From assembly GCF_000019225.1 (NCBI RefSeq), contig NC_010995.1, positions 124,001-188,000 of the forward strand: a stretch of 64,000 bases of DNA, written 5' to 3'. The translations under genes and the position numbers were made by a program. Of the stretch, positions 62,606 through 64,000 are shown piece by piece. The notes beneath the pieces were generated by a model, which was not told where the DNA came from, did not search any database, and was given only the letters and a program-made list of their open reading frames with translations. How positions within the stretch are numbered: the stretch's first letter is position 1; each line of letters starts with the position of its first letter. The DNA comes from Cellvibrio japonicus Ueda107 (GTDB lineage Bacteria; Pseudomonadota; Gammaproteobacteria; Pseudomonadales; Cellvibrionaceae).

Positions 62606-64000
62606 CTATAACGGTAAATATTGGTTCAGGAATTTATCCATGGCTTCGAAGGTTTGTTGGCGATGAGGGAGGTAGTCCAGATGGTGGGTACCGTCTTCCA
62701 ATTCAATGTATTCGTAGGTTTTCTTGGTTTTTGCCAGGGCCTTGGCCATTAACCGGCTTTGTGCGACAGGGACAGAGGCATCCTTATCGCCATGGATGAG
62801 CAGGATTGGAATTTTAACCTTGTCGACCATACGTGCAGGTGAGGTTTCCTTGAGTTGGCTTCGGTCATTACCAAACTGTTCCCGGTAGCTGTTGGCCGCC
62901 ATATAGTAGCGGAAGGTATCGCGCATTTTGACCAGGTCTGACATGCCTGCAAAACTGATGGCACATTGGAACAGGTCCGGTGTTTTGGTGGCGCCCATCA
63001 GTGCTGCATAGCCGCCATAGCTGGCGCCGACAATACACACTTTTTTGGGGTCGGCAATTTTTTCCCTGACCAGGTAATGCACGGCGTCTTCAAGATCATC
63101 CTGCATTTCCAGGCCGTAACCGCCTATGGCTTGCATCATAAAGTCGTGGCCGCGGCCGGACGAACCGCGGAAGTTGGGTTGGAACACCGCGTAACCGCGA
63201 TCCACCATAAAAGCCGAGAAGCGATCGAAACCGGAGCCATCTTCACTCATAGGGCCACCGTGGGGAAGGATAATGGTGGCAACCGGTTTGTTGGCAAAGG
63301 TTTTGGGCAAAGACAAATAACCCTCAAGTGCCAGGCCATCGCGCGCCTTGTAGGTGCGGAATTCTTTTTTAACCAGTACGTCTTCTGTTAATTCCGGCAA
63401 CAAATCGGCAACGTGTACCAGCTCTTTGGTATCGCGATTGCCATAGAGAATAGCGCCCGGGTTGAGGTTGCCACTGGAGTACAACACGTATTTGCGTGCA
63501 TCTTCACTCAGGCTGATGATGTAGTTGTTGCTGTCGGGCAAGGCTTTATCCAGGCCTGCCTGGAAGGCTTTGAATTCCTGGTTCCAGAAAATACTTTTGC
63601 TTTGGCCATCGTTGTAGTAAATGCCGACCACCTGCTTGTGTGCCGGTGAATAAATCAGGCTGCCACTGACATCGTATTCCGGATGGCTGAGTACCAATTC
63701 TTTGGGATAGCCGGGTTTGGATAAATCGGCTTTGAACAGCGCCTGGCGACCTTCGTGGTTGGCGAACAAAAATAATTCATTGGGATCGTTGCCAAAGCCG
63801 ACAGGTGAAATATCCGGCTCATCGAAGTTGATATAGGACCAGGCTTCCGTCCATTTATTGGTGTTGGGATCGAGTACACGGATGCTGATGCGACGATCGC
63901 GGTCGTTGTAGCCCACACCTGCACGCACATTGCCCTGGCGGTCCGCCAACCAGGAGCGCACACTACTGTGGTATTTTTTAACGCGTGATAACTTGCCGGT
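62606..64000 (-). CDS. S9-family prolyl oligopeptidase-like peptidase, 5' end outside window
   Basis: At least 465 residues of an alpha/beta-hydrolase peptidase; the frame is still open at base 64000, so the N-terminal propeller is incomplete. The catalytic serine is in VGASYGGYAALMGA, the aspartate in LLIHGDKDASVPV, and the histidine in LEDGTHHLDYL. Beta-propeller strands precede it (for example VRAGVGYNDRDRRISI). It likely degrades peptides in the periplasm or cytoplasm; the signal region is not visible. It is unrelated to the Rhs locus in function. Confidence 0.93.
   Translation of the reverse strand, partial: TGKLSRVKKYHSSVRSWLADRQGNVRAGVGYNDRDRRISIRVLDPNTNKWTEAWSYINFDEPDISPVGFGNDPNELFLFANHEGRQALFKADLSKPGYPKELVLSHPEYDVSGSLIYSPAHKQVVGIYYNDGQSKSIFWNQEFKAFQAGLDKALPDSNNYIISLSEDARKYVLYSSGNLNPGAILYGNRDTKELVHVADLLPELTEDVLVKKEFRTYKARDGLALEGYLSLPKTFANKPVATIILPHGGPMSEDGSGFDRFSAFMVDRGYAVFQPNFRGSSGRGHDFMMQAIGGYGLEMQDDLEDAVHYLVREKIADPKKVCIVGASYGGYAALMGATKTPDLFQCAISFAGMSDLVKMRDTFRYYMAANSYREQFGNDRSQLKETSPARMVDKVKIPILLIHGDKDASVPVAQSRLMAKALAKTKKTYEYIELEDGTHHLDYLPHRQQTFEAMDKFLNQYLPL

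Overview
The window looks like chromosomal DNA of a free-living gammaproteobacterium of moderate-to-high GC content. The housekeeping gene order closely matches what I remember of the Pseudomonas pilGHIJ / gshB / pilTU / proC / metXW neighbourhood. A Cellvibrio-type (Cellvibrionales) genome is my best guess, by inference only.

Layout. (1) 1-11.7 kb is a conserved core: the chemosensory genes pilG-pilH-pilI-pilJ for twitching motility (minus strand), then gshB, a TonB-family protein, algH/yqgE and ruvX (plus), a small YegP-like gene, the pilus retraction ATPases pilU and pilT (minus), and yggS-proC-yggT-yggU (plus). (2) 11.8-14.7 kb holds a dynamin-like GTPase, a Trm112-family protein of only 59 residues and a small secreted protein. 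(3) 14.7-33.2 kb is a complete aryl-polyene/xanthomonadin-type pigment cluster in two arms that diverge at about 21.5 kb. It has a chorismatase for the aromatic head group, an AMP-ligase, two acyl carrier proteins, ketosynthases plus a chain-length-factor-like partner, a ketoreductase, four hotdog dehydratases, a thioesterase, two acyltransferases, a glycosyltransferase, two methyltransferases, and a LolA-like / MMPL / DUF3261 export set. (4) 33.2-41.9 kb returns to the core (metX-metW-DUF4426-rdgB-hemW, a GT-C-like membrane protein, recQ). The pigment cluster therefore sits inside a block that is contiguous in Pseudomonas.

(5) 42.1-62.5 kb is a polymorphic-toxin (Rhs) locus. A 3,749-residue secreted protein carries a signal peptide, a fibronectin-like module, a long cadherin-like array that includes six exact 303-bp repeat units, an SpvB-like domain, FG-GAP/VCBS motifs, YD repeats, the Rhs core and a variable tip. 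A candidate immunity lipoprotein follows. Downstream lie a DDE-transposase element, a silent rhs fragment identical as far as I compared it to about 1.27 kb of the main gene, a complete IS66-family element, and a second rhs fragment with a frameshift and a different tip plus a candidate membrane immunity protein. On the opposite strand there is a decayed tip with an HExxH metallopeptidase motif and a frameshifted lipoprotein. This looks like a reservoir of displaced tips reshaped by recombination and insertion sequences. (6) 62.6-64.0 kb is the 3' part of an S9 prolyl-oligopeptidase-family gene.

I saw no rRNA, tRNA or CRISPR array. Family assignments were made by reading motifs, without database searches. 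The Rhs tip toxins and their proposed immunity partners are inferences from position.
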